Assembly (NCBI GenBank): GCA_046261635.1
Contig: JBHEOL010000119.1
Span: 1-10,907, forward strand
Length of the DNA stretch: 10,907 nucleotides
Reading direction: 5' to 3'
Source of the DNA: JBHEPS01 sp046261635
GTDB taxonomy: Bacteria > Acidobacteriota > Thermoanaerobaculia > Gp7-AA8
Part shown: positions 5,957-10,907 of the stretch, in pieces
How positions within the stretch are numbered: the stretch's first letter is position 1
How the letters are laid out: each line of letters begins with the position of its first letter
Notes under the pieces: model-generated
The model's database searches: none
The model's input: the letters and a program-made list of their open reading frames with translations, nothing else
Told to the model about the DNA's origin: nothing
Translations under genes and position numbers: made by a program

Positions 5957-5971
5957 GCGCGCCAGGCGCGC
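5957..5971. repeat. Short palindrome between hydrolase and reductase genes
   Basis: GCGCGCC and GGCGCGC flank a single A, directly after the hydrolase stop and just before the reductase ribosome-binding site. In the mRNA it could fold (GCGCG stem, five-base loop) and shield or stabilise the junction. It has no T-run, so it is unlikely to be a strong terminator. Confidence 0.45.
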
Positions 5972-6679
5972 TCAACCCATCAGCGAAAGCCAGTCGTCGA
6001 GCGATTGCGGACGCAGCGCGTAGTTGCTCTGCTTCTCCGAACCGATCGTCGACTGCGGCACCGGCCCGTAATGATGGCCGGGATAGAGGATCGTGCTCTC
6101 GGGGAGCTTCGCGAGACGCTGGGTCAGCGTGAGGTACATCGTCTCGGCATCTCCGCCGGGAAGATCGACCCGGCCGCAGCCGCCGACGAACAACGTGTCG
6201 CCCGAGACGAGCTTCCCATCGACGAGGAAACATTGGCTCCCGGGCGTATGACCCGGCGTGTGGAGCAGCTCGATGCGCACCCCGCCGACCTCGAGGACGT
6301 CGCCGCCGTCGTGAAGGACGAGATCCGAGGCCGAAAGGCCCGTCATGTACCGGATCCCCTCCACCTCGGAGCGGTGCGCATGGACCGGAACGCCGGCGAT
6401 CTCCTGAAGGTCCGGCAGCCCCTCGACCCGATGGCCGAACAGATCCCCGCCGATGTGATCCGGATGGTAGTGGGTCGCAAGCGCTCCCGTGATCTTCATC
6501 CCGTCCGCCGCCGCGGCGTCGAAAAGACCCTGAACGTCCCAGGCGGGATCGACGACCACGCATTCGCCCGCGTCGCGGTCGCCGATCAGGTAGCAGAAGT
6601 TGACCATCTGCGCCGCGACCGGATCGCCGGCCGCGAAGTCGCGCCCGGCCAGAAGCTGTCGGAGATAGAGGGAGGACAT
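5972..6679 (-). CDS. Glyoxalase II-like metallo-beta-lactamase-fold hydrolase
   Basis: The product has 235 residues, no signal peptide. The dinuclear metal site is complete: His70-Tyr-His72-Pro-Asp74-His75 (THYHPDHIGG), His144 in LLHTPGHTPGS, Asp161 in VSGDTLFVGGCGRVDL, and His202 in YPGHHYG. The GDTLFVGGCGRVDLPGG stretch is typical of the glyoxalase II / persulfide dioxygenase (ETHE1) branch. It may hydrolyse a glutathione-type thioester or oxidise a persulfide; a downstream rhodanese is absent, so the choice is open. Residues about 96-125 (VPVHAHRSEVEGIRYMTGL) are an insertion between the two metal motifs. No clear Shine-Dalgarno precedes the ATG. The gene follows a heptamer element and leads the reductase gene by 31 bases. 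Confidence 0.9.
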   Translation of the reverse strand: MSSLYLRQLLAGRDFAAGDPVAAQMVNFCYLIGDRDAGECVVVDPAWDVQGLFDAAAADGMKITGALATHYHPDHIGGDLFGHRVEGLPDLQEIAGVPVHAHRSEVEGIRYMTGLSASDLVLHDGGDVLEVGGVRIELLHTPGHTPGSQCFLVDGKLVSGDTLFVGGCGRVDLPGGDAETMYLTLTQRLAKLPESTILYPGHHYGPVPQSTIGSEKQSNYALRPQSLDDWLSLMG

Positions 6680-6721
6680 GAGGGATTCTTTTGCCGCAGT
6701 TGGGGGAGGGAGTCAAGTAAA

Positions 6722-6822
6722 GGCAGAAATCAGAAGGCAGAAAGCAGAAGTAAAGGCAAAAGCAAAACCTGGTTGTTCTTGTTGTTGCTCTTACTTCTGC
6801 CTTCTGCCTTCTGCCTTCTGAC
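6722..6822. repeat. Third inverted pair of GGCAGAA heptamer arrays
   Basis: Plus strand: GGCAGAA, ATCAGAA, GGCAGAA, AGCAGAA (6722-6749) then the exact tail GTAAAGGCAA (6750-6759). Minus strand: GTCAGAA and three GGCAGAA (6822 down to 6795) then GTAAGAGCAA (6794-6785). Over 36 bases (6724-6759 against 6785-6820) five positions differ. The loop is only 25 bases, shorter than in the 4739-4900 copy. It lies in the 155-base gap between the membrane-protein stop (6835) and the hydrolase start, both on the minus strand, and AGGGCAA-type tail sequence (6823-6828) follows the stop almost at once. It may act as a terminator or stabiliser between these two genes. Confidence 0.85.
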
Positions 6823-6834
6823 TTGCCCTTCTCC

Positions 6835-7590
6835 CTACTCCGCGAGCGGGACCGAATTGCCGCCGAGCGGAAGTCGCGGGGGAGGCCTGGTGCCGGCTGC
6901 GGGGTCGACGCGGACGTCGAGAAGCTCGCGCAGGTTGGTGACTTCGATGAAGAGATGACGGTGGCGGAGTCCGTGGATCGCGATCGCGGCGAACAGGGTC
7001 GCGAACAGCAGGAGCAGCAGCGCGGTCGCGAAGGTCACGGCCATCGAAGGGCCGTCGGGGACGACGAAGCGGTTGAGCAGGATCAGGAAGAAGACCGGAA
7101 GGGGAAGCGCGGCCATCAGCGCCAGCGCGCGTCCCTGGATCTTGAAATAGGGGCGGGTCGAGAGAAAGACCGTGGCGAGAAAGAAGCCGAGCGCCCAGAG
7201 CGTGGCGAGCCTGAGCTCGAGCAGCATGTCGAGGGTGTCGAACTGGGCGGCGGTCAGCGCGGCCTGACGCTCGAGCAGCGCGGCGCGGAAATCGAGGGCT
7301 GCGTAGAGCCCCGCCGAGACCGCCGCGCTGCAGGTCGCGAAAATCGCGAAGAGTGAGGCGAACAGGTTGCGGGGAGCGACGAGCGCGGCCATCCGCAGAA
7401 AAAAGGCGGCCACCGGAATCGAGAGAAGCATCACCGCGATGACTCCGGTGGTGGTCGACCCGCGGAGGAGTTGGACGCTCGCGACTTCGAGCCATTCACC
7501 CGTCAGTCCGCGGTCGATCACCGCGCCCCCCAGGAGGGCGGCTCCGAGGAGGAGGAAGATGACCGCGAGGTAGAACAGTGACTTTGGCAT
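6835..7590 (-). CDS. Integral membrane protein of unknown function, six predicted helices
   Basis: The product has 251 residues. Hydrophobic segments lie at about 4-24, 48-66, 75-98, 125-145, 152-173 and 182-207, which gives six helices. Residues 25-45 (DRGLTGEWLEVASVQLLRGST) form the first loop and 99-123 (LDFRAALLERQAALTAAQFDTL) a helical loop. The C-terminus from 208 is soluble and ends in a Pro/Gly-rich tail (TRPPPRLPLGGN). No transporter or enzyme motif is visible and the family is not recognised. No Shine-Dalgarno is evident before ATG 7590; TATCAT at 7629-7634 (minus strand) could be a -10 box for it. It lies 64 bases after rof on the same strand, so rof and this gene may share a transcript. 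Confidence 0.72.
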   Translation of the reverse strand: MPKSLFYLAVIFLLLGAALLGGAVIDRGLTGEWLEVASVQLLRGSTTTGVIAVMLLSIPVAAFFLRMAALVAPRNLFASLFAIFATCSAAVSAGLYAALDFRAALLERQAALTAAQFDTLDMLLELRLATLWALGFFLATVFLSTRPYFKIQGRALALMAALPLPVFFLILLNRFVVPDGPSMAVTFATALLLLLFATLFAAIAIHGLRHRHLFIEVTNLRELLDVRVDPAAGTRPPPRLPLGGNSVPLAE

Positions 7591-7654
7591 GATCGGTCGA
7601 GGCTGCAGGCGGCCGCAGCCGTTGGTTCATGATAGCGGATTTCCCGGAGCCGGC

Positions 7655-7894
7655 TCAGCCGACCTCGCGCATTCCGACGAGCTCGTCCATGCGGATCTCG
7701 AGCTCGCCTCCGGTTCGTGACAGCCGAACCCACTCGGCACCCCCGGCTGTATAGACGTCCGAGATGAGGCCGCGTTCCCGCTGGCGCACGCCCTGGCGAT
7801 CGAATTCGAGCTCTACCGGCTGGTTTCGAACGGAAACGTCCTCGAGCCGGTCGTGGTCGTCGCAGGAAATCGGCGTGTAGCCTTCCTCAGCCAT
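7655..7894 (-). CDS. rof: Rof/YaeO-like inhibitor of Rho-dependent termination
   Basis: This 79-residue protein starts YTPISCDDHDRLEDVSVRNQ, which closely follows the E. coli Rof opening (Y-x-PI-x-CDDYDxLE). The later strands match too: VELEFDRQG as the first strand, RGLISDVYTA, EWVRLSR, and ELEIRMDELVGM near the end. E. coli Rof has 84 residues in an Sm-like beta-barrel that blocks the RNA-binding face of the Rho hexamer. The Asp-rich N-terminal patch is kept, so the same anti-Rho role is likely. The start is set by GGAGGAGGTG with AGGAGG at 7900-7905, five bases before the ATG; longer readings have no such site. The gene is divergent from the receiver/EAL unit, with 105 bases between the two start codons. 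Confidence 0.85.
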   Translation of the reverse strand: MAEEGYTPISCDDHDRLEDVSVRNQPVELEFDRQGVRQRERGLISDVYTAGGAEWVRLSRTGGELEIRMDELVGMREVG

Positions 7895-7899
7895 GAACA

Positions 7900-7905
7900 C
7901 CTCCT
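7900..7905 (-). promoter_or_regulatory. Shine-Dalgarno AGGAGG that sets the rof start
   Basis: On the minus strand AGGAGG (part of GGAGGAGGTG) ends five bases before the ATG at 7894. It settles the 79-residue reading over longer frames that extend across the divergent gene. Confidence 0.8.
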
Positions 7906-7985
7906 CCCCTCTCCAGGAACCGCCGGAGGAGCCCGCACCGATCGTGTATCTGTATTTTTCGCCCCCCCCGTCCGACTGATGATGT

Positions 7986-7991
7986 GGAGAG
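7986..7991 (+). promoter_or_regulatory. Shine-Dalgarno GGAGAG that sets the receiver start
   Basis: GGAGAG lies eight bases before the ATG at 8000, which opens directly on the first receiver strand. The earlier in-frame ATGs at 7853, 7979 and 7982 have no equal site and would add a leader overlapping rof or non-conserved sequence. A run of eight C (7962-7969) lies just upstream in the leader. Confidence 0.65.
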
Positions 7992-7999
7992 ACCAAACC

Positions 8000-8377
8000 A
8001 TGCTCCTCGCACAGGAAGTGATACTGATCGTGGACGACGACCCTGAGGTCACCGAGGGGTTGGCTCTGGCGCTGGCCGAGCCCGCGCGACTGATCATCAC
8101 CTGCAACGACGTCGAGTCTGCCCAGGTGGTTCTCGAGCGGACGACAGTCCGAACCATGGTCACCGACGTCCGCTTCTCGGGCCCGTTCGGTTTCGAGGGA
8201 CTCGACGTGGTTCGTCACGCCATCGAGAAGGCGCCCGGCATCCAGATCATCCTGATGAGCGGCAACGCCACGCCCGAGCTCGAAAGCGAAGCCTTCCGCC
8301 GCGGTGCGCAGGCGTTCCTGCAGAAGCCCTTCGGTCTGGAGCAGCTCGAGGAGCTGCTTCTCCAGGAGGCTTCATGA
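8000..8377 (+). CDS. Stand-alone response-regulator receiver protein
   Basis: The product has 125 residues and is only a CheY-like receiver domain. The acidic pocket is ILIVDDDPE (Asp12-14), the phosphoacceptor is Asp56 in VTDVRF, the switch Ser87 lies in ILMSGNA, and Lys109 is in FLQKPFGLEQL. All are the standard active residues, so it should be phosphorylated by a histidine kinase, which is not encoded here. Between strand 3 and helix 3 it carries a short insert (RFSGPFGFEGLDVV). Its stop overlaps the start of the EAL gene by four bases (ATGA), so the two are translationally coupled. The natural inference is that the receiver controls the EAL protein in trans, like a split version of a receiver-EAL fusion such as RocR. 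DNA binding is not expected, as no output domain is present. Confidence 0.93.
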   Translation: MLLAQEVILIVDDDPEVTEGLALALAEPARLIITCNDVESAQVVLERTTVRTMVTDVRFSGPFGFEGLDVVRHAIEKAPGIQIILMSGNATPELESEAFRRGAQAFLQKPFGLEQLEELLLQEAS

Positions 8378-9165
8378 CCGAAGAAAGACCCACTGTCATG
8401 AGCGACACGCCCCTCCCCTCCGCTGAAATCCTCCGGATCCCCACTCTCGACACGATTCTCACGAGCCCCCACCTGCGGCCGATGTTCCAGCCGATCGTCC
8501 ACATGGCTGCAGGATGGCCGGTGTTCGGCTACGAATCGCTCGCCCGTTACCGCTCGGGCAATCCGCTGCTCGATCCCGATTTCCTCTTCCTTTACGCGGG
8601 CCGGAGCAATCGCATCTGCGATCTCGACGTCGCCTGCCTCACGCGCTCGATCGAGCACGGAACGGCTCTTGCCCAGGACCGCCGCCTGTTCCTGAACATC
8701 CACCCCGCCATGCTGCCGGAAATCGACCGGTGGGCCGGCATGCTCGAGCAAGCCGTGGCGAGCGGCGCCATCCCCGCGGAGAACATCATTCTCGAGGTGA
8801 CCGAGCAGGGATCGGTCGACGAGCAACACCTGGCCATCCGTGCCTTCGACAGGCTGAAAGCGATCGGCCTCCAGCTCGCGCTCGATGACGTCGGAGTCGC
8901 CTACTCCCACCTCGCCCTGATCGACCGGATCAACCCGCGATACCTCAAGATCAGCCAGCACTTCGGCACCGGGTTCGAGCGGGACTCGACCAAGCAGAAG
9001 ATCATCCGGAACATCACCTCGCTGGCGCGCGACTTCGGAGCGGAAGTGGTCCTCGAAGGAATCGAGACCGAGGACACCGCGATCGCCGCCCGAGACCTCG
9101 GAATCCAGCTCGGCCAGGGCTACTGGTTCGGCCGGCCCCAGGACGCGACGAAGTATGTGATGTGA
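8374..9165 (+). CDS. EAL-domain c-di-GMP phosphodiesterase
   Basis: The product has 263 residues, nearly all one EAL barrel (about 30-260). The catalytic set appears complete: Glu54 in YESLARY (ESL in place of EAL), Asn108 in LFLNIHP, Glu141 in ILEVTEQ, Asp171-Asp172 in LALDDVG, Lys192 in YLKIS, Glu228 in LEGIET and Gln248 in GQGYWFGRP. Loop 6, which couples metal binding and dimerisation, reads DDVGVAYSHLALI where DDFGTGYSSL is usual. An active enzyme that cuts c-di-GMP to pGpG is therefore likely, with possible altered activation. No GGDEF, PAS or membrane segment is present, so it acts in the cytosol. ATG 8374 overlaps the receiver stop; AGGAGG at 8364-8369 serves it. It is followed by a heptamer triplet and a strong terminator. 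Confidence 0.93.
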   Translation: MTEERPTVMSDTPLPSAEILRIPTLDTILTSPHLRPMFQPIVHMAAGWPVFGYESLARYRSGNPLLDPDFLFLYAGRSNRICDLDVACLTRSIEHGTALAQDRRLFLNIHPAMLPEIDRWAGMLEQAVASGAIPAENIILEVTEQGSVDEQHLAIRAFDRLKAIGLQLALDDVGVAYSHLALIDRINPRYLKISQHFGTGFERDSTKQKIIRNITSLARDFGAEVVLEGIETEDTAIAARDLGIQLGQGYWFGRPQDATKYVM

Positions 9166-9186
9166 GGGGCCAGGGGCCAGGGGCCA
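9166..9186 (+). repeat. Three tandem GGGGCCA heptamers
   Basis: Three exact GGGGCCA units start at the base after the EAL stop codon and are followed by the imperfect unit GGGAAGA. The period is seven, as in the other intergenic arrays of the window. Unlike them it has no shared tail and no inverted partner here. Confidence 0.85.
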
Positions 9187-9211
9187 GGGAAGAGCGTGAT
9201 TCATCGCAACG

Positions 9212-9239
9212 AAAAAGCAGGCCTTGCGGCCTGCTTTTT
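9212..9239. terminator. Bidirectional Rho-independent terminator
   Basis: A perfect 12-base inverted repeat (AAAAAGCAGGCC, 9212-9223, against 9228-9239) surrounds a TTGC loop. The G+C-rich stem core ends in T5 on the plus strand, and the leading A5 gives T5 on the minus strand. It lies between convergent genes (EAL stop at 9165, S1 stop at 9266), so it fits termination of both. Confidence 0.93.
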
Positions 9240-9265
9240 GTTGCACTCACCAGTGAGGTTCGGTT

Positions 9266-10684
9266 CTATTCTTCTTTACCGCCGAAGGCGCGCTCGAGGG
9301 CGAGGGCCATGGCGCTCTTGGACTGCGCTTCGGTTTCCTTGTTCATCTTCGCCATGTGGCCCATGTACTCGGCGCGATCGCCGGCGGCCTTGGCAGCCTC
9401 GTGGCTGAGGGCGATGCGGCGGCGTTCGGGGTCGATGCCGATGACCTTGACCTGAAGCTGCTCACCGACGTGGTGGGCGTTGGTCGGGTCGGTGCCGGGG
9501 GCGAGCTCGGAGGCCGGGATCAGGCCGGTGAGGCCCGGCTCGAGGCTGACGAAGACGCCGGGCTGGCTGGAGCGCTCGACGGTGCCGGTGACGACCTTGC
9601 CGAGGGGGTACTTCTCATCGGCGTTGTCCCAGGGATCGCCGGTGGCGACTTCGCGGAGGGCAAGTGAGAGGCGCTTGCGCTCCGGGTCGACCTCGCGGAC
9701 CCATCCGGTGACGGCGGCTCCGATGGTCAGCTCGGGGCTGTCCTTGGTGGTTCCGAGGGGAAGCTGGGAGAGATGAACCAGGCCGTCGAGGCCGGGCTCC
9801 ACTTCGACGAACAGACCGAAGTCGGCTTTGCGGACGATCTTGCCGGTGAACTGATAGCCCGGCTGGTACTTGTCGCCGGCGTAATCCCAGGGATCCGGCT
9901 CGAGAGCGCGGGTCGAGAAGGAGAGGCGCTTGCCGTCCTTTTCGATCTTGATGATCTTGACTTCCATCTCCTGGCCGATGGTGACCACGTCGGCGGGGTT
10001 GGTGATGCGGCCGTGGCTCATCTCGGAGACGTGAAGCAGCCCCTCGACCCCGCCGATGTCGACGAAGGCGCCGAAAGGAACGATGGTCTTGACCTTCCCC
10101 TTGTAGACGTCGCCGAGGTGGAGGTGCTCGCGGATCTGCTCAGCGCGGACGGCGGACTCTTCCTTGAGGAGAGCGGCGCGCGAGACGACGAGCTTCCGGC
10201 CGTCGGGAGACATCTCGGTGACGAGAAACTCGAGCGACTGTCCGAGGAAGCTGTCGGGGTTCTCGATCTTGCCGAGGGTGATCTGGGAGAGGGGGCAGAA
10301 AGCGCGGACGCCGCCGACGGAGACGTCGAAGCCGCCCTTGTTGCGGGCGCCGACTTTCCCTTCGACCGGAATGCGGTTTTCAAAAGCGCCATGAATGGCG
10401 TCCATCGAGGCGCGGCGGAGGAGCATTTTCCTCGACAGGCGCACCTGTGCGCCGGTTTCGACGACGGTGGCCTCGACGGTATCGCCGACCTGGAGCCCTT
10501 CTTCGAGCTCGGCGATCGCGATGACCGCTTCCATCGGGCCTCCGTAGGAAACATAGGCATCCTCGCCCGAGATCGAGACGATCGTTCCCTTCAGGAGATC
10601 GCCTTTTTCCATCTGCTTGAAATTCAGGCTCGCCTCGAACGCCTCCGCAAAGGAGCTCTCGGCATTTTCTTTCGGTTGGGTCAT
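9266..10684 (-). CDS. rpsA: S1-domain RNA-binding protein (30S ribosomal protein S1-like), five S1 domains
   Basis: The product has 472 residues. Five S1 OB domains follow each other: about 27-86 (GDLLKGTIVSISGEDAYVSYG, divergent), 105-170 (PVEGKVGARNKGGFDVSVGGVRAFCPLSQ), 189-258 (GDVYKGKVKTIVPFGAFVDIGGVEGLLHVSEMS), 275-345 (GYQFTGKIVRKADFGLFVEVEPGLDGLVHLSQL) and 360-430 (LGKVVTGTVERSSQPGVFVSLEPGLTGLIPASEL). Domain 3 is the best match to the RNA-binding consensus. The charged tail (431-472) has Met- and Ala-rich helices. E. coli S1 has six domains and about 557 residues, so this is a shorter S1 or an S1-like regulator; the symbol is given with that reserve. It should bind single-stranded mRNA and help initiation. 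ATG 10684 has AGGAAGG nine bases upstream. A longer reading (30 extra residues) lacks conserved sequence. Confidence 0.87.
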   Translation of the reverse strand: MTQPKENAESSFAEAFEASLNFKQMEKGDLLKGTIVSISGEDAYVSYGGPMEAVIAIAELEEGLQVGDTVEATVVETGAQVRLSRKMLLRRASMDAIHGAFENRIPVEGKVGARNKGGFDVSVGGVRAFCPLSQITLGKIENPDSFLGQSLEFLVTEMSPDGRKLVVSRAALLKEESAVRAEQIREHLHLGDVYKGKVKTIVPFGAFVDIGGVEGLLHVSEMSHGRITNPADVVTIGQEMEVKIIKIEKDGKRLSFSTRALEPDPWDYAGDKYQPGYQFTGKIVRKADFGLFVEVEPGLDGLVHLSQLPLGTTKDSPELTIGAAVTGWVREVDPERKRLSLALREVATGDPWDNADEKYPLGKVVTGTVERSSQPGVFVSLEPGLTGLIPASELAPGTDPTNAHHVGEQLQVKVIGIDPERRRIALSHEAAKAAGDRAEYMGHMAKMNKETEAQSKSAMALALERAFGGKEE

Positions 10685-10744
10685 GCGGGTAAACCTTCCT
10701 GGTGAGTGTTCCCCGGACGCGATGGTCGGGGACGTGGGGTGCGT

Positions 10745-10774
10745 ATGGTACTCGAAATCCGAGCGAATCTCCAA
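10745..10774 (-). promoter_or_regulatory. Candidate promoter of the S1 gene
   Basis: On the minus strand TTGGAG (10774-10769) and TACCAT (10750-10745) are 18 bases apart, close to the TTGACA/TATAAT pattern. It would give a leader of about 54 bases to ATG 10684, room for the feedback control known for rpsA in other bacteria; no such structure is seen. Confidence 0.42.
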
Positions 10775-10839
10775 CCGCAGCCGTTAGACCAAACGGGGGG
10801 TTGCAGTCGTGAATTCCTGAAAGGCAGGGAGTAGAGGCA

Positions 10840-10894
10840 GGGGCTAGGGACTAGGGGCTGGGGGCTAGCAAAGGCAACAGCCACAGAGCGGCTG
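10840..10894 (+). repeat. GGGGCTA heptamer array with shared tail and hairpin
   Basis: Four units GGGGCTA, GGGACTA, GGGGCTG, GGGGCTA (10840-10867) are followed by GCAAAGGCAAC (10868-10878). This tail matches the GTAAAGGCAA of the GGCAGAA arrays at nine of ten positions, although the heptamer differs. Next come AGCCACAGA and GGCTG, forming the hairpin CAGCC/GGCTG (10878-10894); the same AGCCACAGA...GGCTG pair is in the centre of the 4739-4900 element. The window ends 13 bases later, so an inverted partner may lie outside. Confidence 0.8.
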
Positions 10895-10907
10895 AATGCA
10901 AAACGAC

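Noticed and set aside
4739..6828. CRISPR array or transposon ends
   Set aside because: The units are contiguous seven-base repeats with no unique spacers, and no transposase or target-site duplication is seen around the genes between them.
7962..7969. Run of eight C before the receiver gene as a phase-variation switch
   Set aside because: It lies in the untranslated leader about 30 bases before the start and no -10/-35 pair spans it; one short run is not enough evidence.
8215..9246. Minus-strand frame of 343 residues opposite the EAL gene
   Set aside because: The plus strand encodes a complete EAL domain with all catalytic residues and a coupled start; the opposite frame is its shadow.
10730..10800. 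Possible tRNA on the minus strand (TTTGGTCTAACGG looks like a D-arm)
   Set aside because: No seven-base acceptor stem, anticodon arm or T-arm can be fitted around it; the short CCGTT/AACGG pairing explains the likeness.
10681..10884. Small minus-strand frame upstream of the S1 gene
   Set aside because: It covers the candidate promoter and the heptamer array, has no ribosome-binding site and no recognisable sequence.

Overview
The window is G+C-rich, gene-dense bacterial DNA with no rRNA, tRNA, CRISPR array or transposase. The gene set (two secreted proteins of unknown function, a tandem DUF5666-like protein, a small lipoprotein, a Rof homologue, a receiver/EAL pair and a five-domain S1 protein) and the G+C-rich codon use suggest a free-living Gram-negative bacterium. 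Acidobacteriota of the Thermoanaerobaculia type is my best guess, made from the look of the proteins and not from any search.

Layout. Positions 1-1205 (minus): a two-gene unit of exported proteins, the second cut by the left edge. 1446-1805 (plus): a cupin. 1912-2598 (minus): an exported protein with two OB-like halves joined by four YRDDR repeats. 2941-3507 (plus): a lipoprotein. 3554-4733 (plus): a beta-carbonic-anhydrase-like protein and a YqgE/AlgH protein, both possibly leaderless. 4960-7894 (minus): rof, a six-helix membrane protein, a glyoxalase II-like hydrolase and an aldo/keto reductase. The last two look like one operon. 8000-9165 (plus): a receiver protein and an EAL-type c-di-GMP phosphodiesterase that overlap by four bases. 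9266-10684 (minus): an S1-domain RNA-binding protein. A strong bidirectional terminator separates the last two units.

How genes work together. The receiver/EAL pair is a signalling unit that probably lowers c-di-GMP when phosphorylated. The divergent rof gene should make an inhibitor of Rho, and the S1 protein binds mRNA, so three neighbouring units touch gene expression. The hydrolase and reductase together suggest aldehyde or thioester detoxification.

The most unusual signal lies between the genes. At least five intergenic places (2688-2818, 4741-4959, 6722-6822, 9166-9186, 10840-10867) carry arrays of seven-base units, mostly four units long. The unit differs between places (GGCAGAA, GGGGCGA, GGGGCCA, GGGGCTA), but period and copy number are kept. 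Most arrays end in the same tail, close to GTAAAGGCAA. Three places hold two arrays in inverted orientation, able to fold into long hairpins; the best pair matches at 39 of 40 positions. This looks like a family of intergenic foldback elements built on heptanucleotide repeats, and I know of no description of this exact architecture.
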